A stretch of 5,835 nucleotides of DNA from Pseudomonadales bacterium (GTDB lineage: Bacteria; Pseudomonadota; Gammaproteobacteria; Pseudomonadales; Litorivicinaceae), in contig JAAXJV010000268.1 of assembly GCA_012269655.1 (NCBI GenBank), positions 1 to 5,835 on the forward strand, given 5' to 3'. Numbering within the stretch: position 1 is the first letter of the stretch; every line of letters starts with the position of its first letter. The notes under the pieces are model-generated. The model ran no database searches and was not told where the DNA came from. It saw only the letters and a list, made by a program, of their open reading frames with translations. Positions 1 to 5,764 of the stretch are shown piece by piece. Made by a program: the position numbers and the translations under genes.

Positions 1-133
1 CCTGCTGATTCAGCCAGGTCACAAAGGCGGTTAGATCTTGGCGGTATGCCGCAAGCGTTGCCTCAGACAGCCCTCGTTCGAGCCAAAGACTGTCCAAATA
101 AGCCGAAACATAATCGATGTCGCGGCTCAGCAT
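1..133 (-). CDS. xerD: Site-specific tyrosine recombinase XerD, N-terminal fragment (cut by window edge)
   Basis: XerD is one of the two tyrosine recombinases that resolve chromosome dimers at dif at the FtsK-bearing septum. Only the first 44 codons are present; the rest runs off the left edge. The peptide has the start of the SAM-like core-binding domain: residues 16-34, LWLERGLSEATLAAYRQDL, line up with E. coli XerD LWLEKNLAENTLNAYRRDL, followed by a hydrophobic/Trp stretch ending in WLNQQ. The catalytic domain (R-H-R-Y) is not in view. The ATG at 133 is chosen because an in-frame TAA lies four codons upstream (145-143) and no other start fits between. It begins 5 nt after the rplS stop, with no clear Shine-Dalgarno sequence, so translation probably depends on ribosomes finishing rplS. 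The XerC paralogue is the alternative, but the LWLE...NTL/ATL-AYRxDL pattern and the rplS-side location favour XerD. Confidence 0.88.
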   Translation of the reverse strand, partial: MLSRDIDYVSAYLDSLWLERGLSEATLAAYRQDLTAFVTWLNQQ

Positions 134-138
134 TTCGC

Positions 139-495
139 TTATTTAGTATCCAGCTTCTCGCGGATACGCGCGCTACGACCGCTGCGCTCACGCAAGTAGT
201 ACAGCTTGGCTTTGCGAACATCACCACGGCGCTTGACGGTGATGCTGTCGATTAGCTTTGAAAACGTCTGGAAAGTACGCTCGACGCCAACACCGTGGCT
301 GATCTTACGAACGGTGAACGCGCTGTTAACGCCACGGTTACGCTTTGCAATTACAACACCTTCAAAGGCCTGCAAACGCTCGCGGTTACCTTCTTTTACC
401 TTGACCTGGACAACCAGGGTGTCACCAGGACCGAACGCGGGGACTTCTTTGTCCATCTGTTCGTTTTCGATGGCCTCAATGATCGGGTTTTTCAT
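139..495 (-). CDS. rplS: 50S ribosomal protein L19
   Basis: L19 is a large-subunit protein at the 30S-50S interface. The 118-residue product (E. coli 115) matches the family throughout: N-terminal amphipathic start [14 protein letters not shown], the PGDT beta-barrel entry, [35 protein letters not shown] and the basic tail [20 protein letters not shown]. The ATG at 495 is preferred over an upstream in-frame start at 531, which would add 12 residues that L19 does not normally carry. It is also preceded by a GGAA Shine-Dalgarno-like element at 505-502, 6 nt from the ATG. The gene begins inside the last codons of trmD (20-nt overlap), so its ribosome-binding site is trmD coding sequence. It is the fourth gene of the rpsP-rimM-trmD-rplS operon. 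No truncation or missing conserved block is seen. Confidence 0.98.
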   Translation of the reverse strand: MKNPIIEAIENEQMDKEVPAFGPGDTLVVQVKVKEGNRERLQAFEGVVIAKRNRGVNSAFTVRKISHGVGVERTFQTFSKLIDSITVKRRGDVRKAKLYYLRERSGRSARIREKLDTK

Positions 496-1258
496 CGTCT
501 TTTCCGTCTCTTGTGGTGCTCGCTTTCTCAAGCGTGCTCAAATGTTCATTAACTATTGAAAGCTCTGTCTGGGACAGTGTCCTTCGCTCAAACAAATCAG
601 GCCGCCGATCCCAAGATCGCTCTATGCCCTGTCGAAGTCGCCATTGCTCAATTCGACCATGGTGCCCACTGCGTAAAACCTCGGGCACCGTTTCACCGTG
701 GTAATCCACGGGGCGAGTGTAGTGAGGACAGTCCAACCAAAGGTTAGAAAACGAGTCCTGCTCGGCGGATGCTTGATCCCCCAACACTCCAGGTATCAAT
801 CGGCTGACTGCATCAATCAGCACCATGGCACCTAGCTCGCCGCCGCTGAGCACGTAATCGCCCAACGACACTTCGAAATCTACTTGTTCTGCCACCAGTC
901 GTTCGTCGATCCCTTCGTATCGACCTGCCAGAAGTATTAGCTCTGGCAACCGGGCGAGTTCGCCCACTAATCGCTGGTCCAGTTTTCGACCCTGGGGTGA
1001 CAAATACACCACCGGAGCCTGGGGCAACGCCGTTTTGGCTTGCGCCAAGGCTGCTTGCGTGGTGTCGATCTGCATCAACATCCCAGGCCCACCCCCAAAG
1101 GGACGGTCATCCACTGTGCGATGGTTGTCCATCGCATGATCTCGAGGATTAAACCCCTCGATCGAAATCTTGCCTCGCTCGAGCGCTCGCTGCAGCACAC
1201 CAAACTGGCCAACCTGCTCAACCCACTCAGGGAACAGGCTCACTACGCCGTACTTCAC
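476..1258 (-). CDS. trmD: tRNA (guanine-N1-)-methyltransferase TrmD
   Basis: TrmD methylates N1 of G37 next to the anticodon of tRNAs reading CNN-type codons, using S-adenosylmethionine, and so prevents +1 frameshifting. The 260-residue protein (E. coli 255) is a SPOUT trefoil-knot enzyme. Visible landmarks are [13 protein letters not shown] (50-62), the knot segments [11 protein letters not shown] (85-95), GRYEGIDER (112-120) and [11 protein letters not shown] (131-141), then R153 and D168, equivalent by alignment to E. coli R154 and catalytic D169, and LDCPHYTRP (175-183). The residue before the catalytic Asp is Gln where E. coli has Glu, a mild substitution. The start is GTG at 1258, overlapping the rimM stop as GTGA; residues [11 protein letters not shown] align with the family N-terminus, so no other start is needed. 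Only a weak GAAGA-type ribosome-binding site precedes it. The C-terminal tail (about 246-260) is charged and overlaps rplS by 20 nt. Confidence 0.98.
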   Translation of the reverse strand: MKYGVVSLFPEWVEQVGQFGVLQRALERGKISIEGFNPRDHAMDNHRTVDDRPFGGGPGMLMQIDTTQAALAQAKTALPQAPVVYLSPQGRKLDQRLVGELARLPELILLAGRYEGIDERLVAEQVDFEVSLGDYVLSGGELGAMVLIDAVSRLIPGVLGDQASAEQDSFSNLWLDCPHYTRPVDYHGETVPEVLRSGHHGRIEQWRLRQGIERSWDRRPDLFERRTLSQTELSIVNEHLSTLEKASTTRDGKDDEKPDH

Positions 1259-1800
1259 CAGTCTTCTGGCCAGTCCACCTGGACCCGTTGTTGATCTAGG
1301 TGGATGCCCTTGACGACATCGTCCAACCAGGGGATTAGCCGCTCCTGATCGTCCAAGGAATTCGCCCCGGCTCGAACAACCAACACGTCGTTTGATCCGG
1401 TTTCCATCACACTGGCTACCTGGCCAAGGTTTTGATCCTGCTCGTTTACCACGGTCAGCCCGATTAGCTGATGGTGGTAAATCTCGCCGTCACTTAACTC
1501 AGGCAGATTTTGCGCATCGACCCAAATTTCCAGCCCTTTATAACCTTCGGCTTCATTTCGGTTAGCCCCGGGGTCGAGTTTGCACACCCAACCCTTAGCC
1601 TGCGCTTTTCCTTTGGGCCGTTTGACCTCAAAGTCTTCGGCCAAGTACTGGCCTTTTTTAACTGGGTGTGGCCTACGCAACACCCATGGACGGTAACTAA
1701 ATGCCGTCTCGGGTTCCGCCGTAAACAACTGAACCCAATTAAACCCTTGGATTCCCCAAGGCGAACCGATCCTGCCGATCAGGATCAGTGAGTCACTCAA
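1255..1800 (-). CDS. rimM: Ribosome maturation factor RimM
   Basis: RimM is a 16S rRNA processing and 30S head assembly factor that binds S19. The 181-residue length is close to E. coli RimM (182). The N-terminal domain begins with [13 protein letters not shown] (8-20), the family signature, and includes FSYRPWVL (34-41). A PRC-barrel domain follows, with [17 protein letters not shown] and the very conserved [11 protein letters not shown] (132-142), then [11 protein letters not shown] and the terminal VDWPEDW. The start is TTG at 1800, which overlaps the rpsP stop as TTGA. The frame is closed by TAA at 1809-1807, and the only start-like codon before the conserved N-terminal motif is this TTG. 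No Shine-Dalgarno sequence is visible, so initiation probably relies on coupling to rpsP. It overlaps trmD by 4 nt at the other end. Confidence 0.97.
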   Translation of the reverse strand: MSDSLILIGRIGSPWGIQGFNWVQLFTAEPETAFSYRPWVLRRPHPVKKGQYLAEDFEVKRPKGKAQAKGWVCKLDPGANRNEAEGYKGLEIWVDAQNLPELSDGEIYHHQLIGLTVVNEQDQNLGQVASVMETGSNDVLVVRAGANSLDDQERLIPWLDDVVKGIHLDQQRVQVDWPEDW

Positions 1801-2045
1801 GCCGCTTTACGCGCGGTCTTGACCAACTGCTTAACGCGATCAGACACCTGAGCGCCCTGTGCAACCCATGCGTCTACACGCTCTAGGTCCAAACGCAGTG
1901 ATTCCGCGTTTCCACGTGCGATGGGGTTAAAGAAGCCCAAACGCTCGATGTAACGGCCGTCACGTGACGTGCGCGAATCGGTGACATTGATGTGATAGAA
2001 CGGGCGCTTTTTAGAACCGCCACGAGCCAAACGAATTGTGACCAT
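1797..2045 (-). CDS. rpsP: 30S ribosomal protein S16
   Basis: S16 is an early-assembling small-subunit protein that stabilises the 16S 5' domain. The 82-residue length equals that of E. coli S16, and the protein opens with the diagnostic [17 protein letters not shown], then [17 protein letters not shown] (30-43), [15 protein letters not shown] and SDRV. The ATG at 2045 gives the canonical N-terminus. The purine-rich stretch upstream (AAGAGACGAGAGAC) gives only a modest GAGA-type ribosome-binding site. It is the first gene of the operon, 126 bp downstream of the ffh stop, with its own promoter and a structured leader in that gap. The last codon plus stop (GCT TGA) supplies the TTG start of rimM. 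Confidence 0.98.
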   Translation of the reverse strand: MVTIRLARGGSKKRPFYHINVTDSRTSRDGRYIERLGFFNPIARGNAESLRLDLERVDAWVAQGAQVSDRVKQLVKTARKAA

Positions 2046-2134
2046 TGAGTCTCTCGTCTCTTAGTTACGGACCGCCATACGGCCCTAAAGTTAATTCTGT
2101 ACTCTCAGATTTGCCTTACGCAGATCCGAAGGGT
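2046..2134 (-). promoter_or_regulatory. 5' untranslated leader of the rpsP operon with two stem-loops
   Basis: From the predicted start near 2134 the transcript has about 89 untranslated nucleotides. Two hairpins can be folded by hand. SL1 pairs 2130-2120 with 2114-2104 around the loop GUAAG: 11 positions, ten paired including two G-U, with one C-A mismatch at 2123/2111. SL2 pairs 2085-2080 (GGGCCG) with 2074-2069 (CGGUCC) around UAUGG, six pairs with one G-U. Neither is followed by a U-tract, so they are not intrinsic terminators. A purine-rich ribosome-binding region follows. Leaders of ribosomal-protein operons often carry autoregulatory structures, but I do not recognise this as a known family; a role is inference. 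Confidence 0.45.
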
Positions 2135-2139
2135 GCGAA

Positions 2140-2168
2140 ATTCTAGTGATTTGTTGATCTAGACGCAA
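2140..2168 (-). promoter_or_regulatory. Sigma-70 promoter of the rpsP-rimM-trmD-rplS(-xerD) operon
   Basis: Read leftward, the -35 element TTGCGT (2168-2163) is separated by exactly 17 nt from the -10 element TAGAAT (2145-2140), which matches TATAAT at five of six positions. The predicted start is near A2134, 89 nt before the rpsP ATG. The discriminator after the -10 is TTCGC, fairly GC-rich, as is common in stringently controlled ribosomal promoters; that control is inferred. The -35 box begins 4 nt after the ffh stop codon. No terminator intervenes, so some transcripts may also enter from ffh. Confidence 0.65.
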
Positions 2169-2171
2169 GCC

Positions 2172-3539
2172 CTAGAAGCGAGGAGGCATTCCTCCGCCGG
2201 GCATCATTCCACCCAGCCCTCGCATCATGTTGGCCATGCCGCCTTTTTTCATTTTTTTCATCATTTTGGCCATTTGCTTGTGCTGCTTTAATAGCCGATT
2301 AACGTCCTGCACGTCGCGCCCTGCCCCTTTTGCGATACGTGCCTTGCGCGAACTACTGATGATGTCGGGATTACGACGTTCCTGGGGCGTCATTGAATTA
2401 ATCAACGCCTCCATCTGCAAGAAGGGTTTGTCACTGATGGCGTCCGAGGCCTGCGCCATCATTTGCCCGCCGCCCGGCAGCTTATCTAATAGGCTGGCTA
2501 CGCCACCCATATTTTTCATCTGCTGAATCTGCTCTTTGAAGTCTTCCAAGTTAAAGGCCACGCCTTTTTGCACCTTGGTCGCCAACTTCTTGGCTTTTTC
2601 ATGATCAACTTTGCGCTCGACATCTTCGATCAGCGACATCACGTCGCCCATACCCAACAGGCGCGAGGCAACACGATCGGGATGGAAAGGTTCTAAGGCT
2701 TCGGTTTTCTCGCCCATACCCATGAACTTAATGGGCTTACCGGTAATCGCCTTCACGCTCAGAGCGGCACCGCCACGCGCATCACCGTCTGCCTTGGTCA
2801 GAACCACACCGGTGAGCGGCAGAGCATCACCAAAGGCCTTGGCAGTATTGGCCGCGTCTTGACCTGTCATCGAATCCACAACAAAGAGGGTCTCGACCGG
2901 ATCCAACGCCGCATGAATTCGCTGAATTTCATCCATCATTTCAGCATCAACGGCTAATCGACCAGCGGTGTCTACCAGCAGCACTTCGATGTTGTTGCGC
3001 CGAGCTTCGTTTAATGCCTCGGTAACAATCGCTTCGGGTTTGGCGCCGGTATCGGTGGGAAATGCTGTGACGCCCACTTCGTCAGCAAGTATCTTAAGCT
3101 GTTCAACTGCGGCCGGACGGTACACGTCGGCACTCACCACCATAACGCGTTTTTTCTCACGCTCTTTTAAGAAGCGCGCCAGTTTACCCGTGGTGGTGGT
3201 CTTACCCGCGCCCTGCAAGCCTGCCATCAACACGACGGCTGGCGGGCGAGCTTTTAGGTCCAATGACTCATTAGCACGGCCCATGACCTGCTCAAGCTCT
3301 TGGCGAACAATCTTAATAAAGGTCTGACCCGGAGAGAGAGACTTAGAAACCTCGGTGCCCAAAGCACGCATACGGGTCTTAGCAATAAAGTCCTTCACCA
3401 CCGGCAGCGCAACGTCGGCTTCAAGCAGAGCGCCACGCACTTCTTTTAACGCACCCTTAATATTGTTTTCGTTCAGCCGGCTTTTGCCCTGGACCTTATT
3501 AAGGCCGTCAGCCAGTTTTTGCTGCAATGAATCGAACAT
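2172..3539 (-). CDS. ffh: Signal recognition particle GTPase Ffh (SRP54)
   Basis: Ffh binds 4.5S RNA and hydrophobic signal sequences emerging from the ribosome and delivers the complex to FtsY at the inner membrane. The 455-residue protein (E. coli 453) has the three expected domains. The N domain (about 1-95) includes ALLEADVALPVV. The G domain has the P-loop GLQGAGKT (107-114), ADVYRPAA, DTAGR (190-194), TKADGDARGGAAL (248-260) and GEKTEALEPFHPDR. The M domain (from about 297) has the 4.5S RNA-binding SSSRKARIAKGAG (395-407), and a methionine-, lysine- and glycine-rich tail. The ATG at 3539 is chosen because it gives the canonical MFDSLQQKL N-terminus and is preceded by AGGTG at 3553-3549 with a 9-nt spacer. 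The in-frame GTG at 3551 lies inside that ribosome-binding site. It is divergent from ypjD and upstream of the rpsP operon on the same strand. Confidence 0.99.
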   Translation of the reverse strand: MFDSLQQKLADGLNKVQGKSRLNENNIKGALKEVRGALLEADVALPVVKDFIAKTRMRALGTEVSKSLSPGQTFIKIVRQELEQVMGRANESLDLKARPPAVVLMAGLQGAGKTTTTGKLARFLKEREKKRVMVVSADVYRPAAVEQLKILADEVGVTAFPTDTGAKPEAIVTEALNEARRNNIEVLLVDTAGRLAVDAEMMDEIQRIHAALDPVETLFVVDSMTGQDAANTAKAFGDALPLTGVVLTKADGDARGGAALSVKAITGKPIKFMGMGEKTEALEPFHPDRVASRLLGMGDVMSLIEDVERKVDHEKAKKLATKVQKGVAFNLEDFKEQIQQMKNMGGVASLLDKLPGGGQMMAQASDAISDKPFLQMEALINSMTPQERRNPDIISSSRKARIAKGAGRDVQDVNRLLKQHKQMAKMMKKMKKGGMANMMRGLGGMMPGGGMPPRF

Positions 3540-3548
3540 GCAGTTGTG

Positions 3549-3553
3549 CACCT
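3549..3553 (-). promoter_or_regulatory. Shine-Dalgarno site that fixes the ffh start
   Basis: AGGTG, read leftward, lies 9 nt before the ATG at 3539. It contains the GTG of the longer reading frame (3551-3549), which makes the GTG an unlikely start because it would have no ribosome-binding site of its own at the right distance. Confidence 0.6.
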
Positions 3554-3572
3554 AAGTTTCGTAAAAGCGGTT

Positions 3573-3580
3573 AGTATAAA
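3573..3580. promoter_or_regulatory. Candidate overlapping divergent -10 elements between ffh and ypjD
   Basis: In the 69-bp spacer, the octamer AGTATAAA contains TATACT leftward (3578-3573, five of six matches to TATAAT) for ffh and TATAAA rightward (3575-3580, five of six) for ypjD-corB. They share four base pairs. Predicted starts would be near 3566 and 3587, giving short leaders of roughly 27 and 22 nt. I see no good -35 at 16-18 bp for either direction, so the call rests on the -10 matches and on the need for promoters in this short gap. Confidence 0.35.
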
Positions 3581-3608
3581 CGTACTCGAGAGAAAAATCG
3601 GAGCATTA

Positions 3609-4415
3609 ATGAGTCCCACGTTGCTGTCAGGGATTGCTGCAGTTTTTTATTTAGCAGCGGCAGGCGAAGAAGTTCGCCAGTTTCTGAACCATCAATACAA
3701 TCAGAGAAGGTTTTTCGTCGCCCTGATTGCGATCGGTTTGGTGTCACATTGGACGGCTGCCGGCTTAGCCCTGGGGATTCTCGAGCCGGTCTGGTCGATG
3801 AGCATTGGTGTGATGATCTCGTTAAGCGCCTCCATGGTAGTGGTGGCCTTAGCCTATTTGCGCATCCGCCAGCCGGTTAATTTGGCCCTGATGCCTTTAC
3901 TGACGCTGATCGCGTTAGTCACTTCCGGTGCACTGTACTTAGATCAAAGCCAATCCGGCCGCAATATCGCATCCAGCGGGGGTATTGCCCTGCACATTGT
4001 TAGCTCTGTCAGCGCCTTTGCCATTTTGTTCCTAGCCGGCATTCAATCACTGCTGCTGGCTTGGCAAAACTACGCATTGAAATCCCGTCAAATCATAAAA
4101 GCCCGCCTGTTGCCGCCGGTCACTCGCATGGAGCGCATGCTATTTGACCTGATCGGGGCTGGCTGGCTGATTTTGACGCTCTCGCTCGTCAGCGGATGGG
4201 TGTTTGTCGACGATCTATTTGCTCAGCATCTAGCTCACAAAACACTGCTAAGCGTGCTGGCCTGGGTGATCTTTGCGCTCTTACTGTTTGGACGTCGGCT
4301 GTATGGTTGGCGAGGCTTTACCGCAACTGCCTGGACCTTATCGGGCTTTGCCATCTTGTTAGTGGGCACACTCGGCACCAAGATCGTCTTAGAAGTTATA
4401 TTGGATCGCTATTAA
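3609..4415 (+). CDS. ypjD: Inner-membrane cytochrome c assembly-like protein YpjD (CcsA/HemX family)
   Basis: This is a polytopic inner-membrane protein of the CcsA/HemX superfamily; its exact job is not established, though relatives handle haem. The 268 residues (E. coli YpjD 263) show about eight hydrophobic segments near 4-18, 35-58, 63-83, 91-110, 126-152, 180-201, 212-228 and 239-262. Family-type landmarks are RQPVNL (87-92), LHIVSSVSAFAILFLAGIQSLLLAWQ (starting about 128), ERMLFD (175-180), HKTLLSVLAWV (210-220) and GWRGFTATAW (233-242). H129 and H210 are conserved-looking membrane-edge histidines that could ligate haem; this is inferred. The tryptophan-rich WGxxWxWD motif of true CcsA/CcmC/CcmF is absent. 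The ATG at 3609 follows GGAG (3600-3603) with a 5-nt spacer and fits the family N-terminus; an upstream ATG at 3546 would add 21 non-family residues overlapping the ffh start region. corB follows after 2 nt. Confidence 0.9.
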   Translation: MSPTLLSGIAAVFYLAAAGEEVRQFLNHQYNQRRFFVALIAIGLVSHWTAAGLALGILEPVWSMSIGVMISLSASMVVVALAYLRIRQPVNLALMPLLTLIALVTSGALYLDQSQSGRNIASSGGIALHIVSSVSAFAILFLAGIQSLLLAWQNYALKSRQIIKARLLPPVTRMERMLFDLIGAGWLILTLSLVSGWVFVDDLFAQHLAHKTLLSVLAWVIFALLLFGRRLYGWRGFTATAWTLSGFAILLVGTLGTKIVLEVILDRY

Positions 4416-4417
4416 GC

Positions 4418-5701
4418 ATGTCGGAACAGGATATTTGGTTACTGGGTTCGCTACTCGTCTTGCTAATGATGAGCGCGTTTTTCTCGAGCTCAGAAACCGG
4501 CATGATGTCGCTGAATCGATTGGCGCTGAAACACAATGCCCGCATCGGCAACAAAGGCGCCCGTCGAGTTCAAAAGTTATTGGATCGGCCAGATCGGTTG
4601 ATCGGCGTCATCTTAATCGGCAACAACTTTGTCAACATTTTAGCCTCGGCGATTGCCACCGTGTTGGCCACTCGCTGGCTGGGCGAGGCCGGCATCGCAG
4701 CGGCCACATTGACGCTCACCCTGGTGGTTCTGATTTTCGCTGAAGTCACACCGAAAACCCTGGCGGTTCTTCATCCCGAAAAGATCGCCTACCCAGCCAG
4801 CTGGGTACTGACTCCGTTACTTCGCTTGCTGTACCCCTTGGTTTGGTTCGTCAACCTAATCAGCAACAGTATTTTAAAGCTATTTGGCGTGGACCAAGGA
4901 AACAGTGAAGCGCAGAGCCTATCCAAGGATGAACTGAAAACCGTCGTCTGGGAGTCGGGTCACGGAATCCCGCGCCGCCGCGCCATGGTGACTCGAATTC
5001 TGGACCTCGAGCAGGTGTCTGTGAATGACTTGATGGTCAACAAAAACGAGATTTATGGACTGGACATCTCCGAGCCCATGGACGAGATCATCGATACCCT
5101 CCGCCAGGCTAACCACACTCGCTTGCCCGTCTGGGATGGCGATCCCAATGAGCTACTGGGGGTTCTGCACCTGAGATCCGTCAGCCGACTGCTGTCATCC
5201 AATAGCGAACGGCAACTCGACAAAGAAGCCATCCAATCTCTGCTGGACGAGGCTTATTTCGTTCCCGAAAGCACCCCACTGCACACCCAATTGTTCAATT
5301 TCCAAAAGCATCGGCAGCGGATGGCCATCGTGGTGGATGAGTATGGCGATCTAGAGGGCTTGATTACCATTGATGACATCCTTGAAGAGATCGTTGGCGA
5401 CTACACCACTGACCACGCCCAAAGCGCCAGCACAGACCTGCACCCGCAGGAAGATGGGTCCTGGCTGATCGATGCCAGCACCTACATTCGAGACATCAAC
5501 AAAGAGCTAGATTGGGACTTACCCACCGACGGCCCAAAAACCCTGAACGGACTGATTGTCGAGCAACTTGAGATGATTCCAGACAATGCTGTCAGCCTGA
5601 TGATTGGCCGATTCCGACTCGAAGTGCTGAGCATTCGAGACCAAAGGATTAGAACGGCCCGAATCTGGGCCACAGAAATTGAAGAATACGACGAAAATTA
5701 G
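4418..5701 (+). CDS. corB: CNNM/CorB-type magnesium-cobalt transporter or efflux protein
   Basis: CNNM/CorB membrane proteins are linked to Mg2+ (and Co2+) transport. The 427 residues (E. coli YfjD/CorB 428) show the usual order. First is a DUF21/CNNM transmembrane domain (about 1-155) with FFSSSETGMMSLNRLAL (21-37), LIGNNFVNILASAIAT (66-81) and EVTPKTLAVLHPEKIA (109-124), the conserved patches lining the ion site. A linker and acidic/basic helix (about 160-200, including WESGHGIPRRR) follows. A CBS-domain pair (about 203-330) ends in DEYGDLEGLITIDDILEEIVGD, and a CorC/HlyC domain (about 345-422) has DGSWLIDAS and TLNGLIVEQLEMIP. The segment usually written MVPR before the first CBS domain reads MVNK here (206-209). 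The ATG at 4418 lies 2 nt after the ypjD stop and gives MSEQDIWLLG; the longer open frame upstream is inside ypjD. The start has only a weak ribosome-binding site, so translation is probably coupled to ypjD. Confidence 0.93.
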   Translation: MSEQDIWLLGSLLVLLMMSAFFSSSETGMMSLNRLALKHNARIGNKGARRVQKLLDRPDRLIGVILIGNNFVNILASAIATVLATRWLGEAGIAAATLTLTLVVLIFAEVTPKTLAVLHPEKIAYPASWVLTPLLRLLYPLVWFVNLISNSILKLFGVDQGNSEAQSLSKDELKTVVWESGHGIPRRRAMVTRILDLEQVSVNDLMVNKNEIYGLDISEPMDEIIDTLRQANHTRLPVWDGDPNELLGVLHLRSVSRLLSSNSERQLDKEAIQSLLDEAYFVPESTPLHTQLFNFQKHRQRMAIVVDEYGDLEGLITIDDILEEIVGDYTTDHAQSASTDLHPQEDGSWLIDASTYIRDINKELDWDLPTDGPKTLNGLIVEQLEMIPDNAVSLMIGRFRLEVLSIRDQRIRTARIWATEIEEYDEN

Positions 5702-5751
5702 GTCGCACTTCGTTCGGAAATAGCGTAAACCTTTCAATCAGCAATAGAAAA

Positions 5752-5757
5752 AAGGAA
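5752..5757 (+). promoter_or_regulatory. Shine-Dalgarno site of the Yip1-family gene
   Basis: AAGGAA lies 7 nt before the ATG at 5765. It is one of the clearest ribosome-binding sites in the window and supports that start despite only 24 codons being visible. The preceding 5702-5751 is AT-rich, but I could not find a convincing promoter or an intrinsic terminator for corB in it. Confidence 0.6.
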
Positions 5758-5764
5758 TTACGAC

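Noticed and set aside
496..531. Longer rplS start at 531
   Set aside because: It would add 12 residues not found in L19 proteins and would overlap trmD further; the ATG at 495 has its own ribosome-binding site.
206..559. Open frames on the + strand across rplS and trmD (up to 117 codons)
   Set aside because: They lie antisense to rplS and trmD, whose protein sequences are strongly conserved; the translations resemble no family and have no ribosome-binding sites.
1176..1185. Perfect 10-bp palindrome CGCTCGAGCG
   Set aside because: It falls in conserved trmD coding sequence, does not extend outward, and is not repeated; chance in CG-rich codons is enough.
2069..2085. SL2 as an intrinsic terminator of ffh
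   Set aside because: The stem is followed by GUAACUAAG rather than a run of U, and it lies downstream of the operon promoter, in the rpsP leader.
2227..3327. Several + strand open frames of 83-119 codons inside ffh
   Set aside because: They are antisense shadows of the conserved Ffh coding frame; the apparent hydrophobicity of the 2227 frame comes from the complement of Met/Lys codons in the M domain.
3546..3608. Longer ypjD start at 3546
   Set aside because: The extra 21 residues are not family-like, they would cover the ffh ribosome-binding region and putative promoters, and the ATG at 3609 has GGAG upstream.
4196..4417. Upstream extension of the corB frame by 74 codons
   Set aside because: It lies entirely inside ypjD in another frame, is not CorB-like, and the ATG at 4418 gives the family N-terminus.
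5702..5764. Terminator or promoter between corB and the Yip1-family gene
   Set aside because: No GC-rich hairpin with a U-tract is present, and the TAGAAA at 5745-5750 has no acceptable -35 at 16-18 bp.
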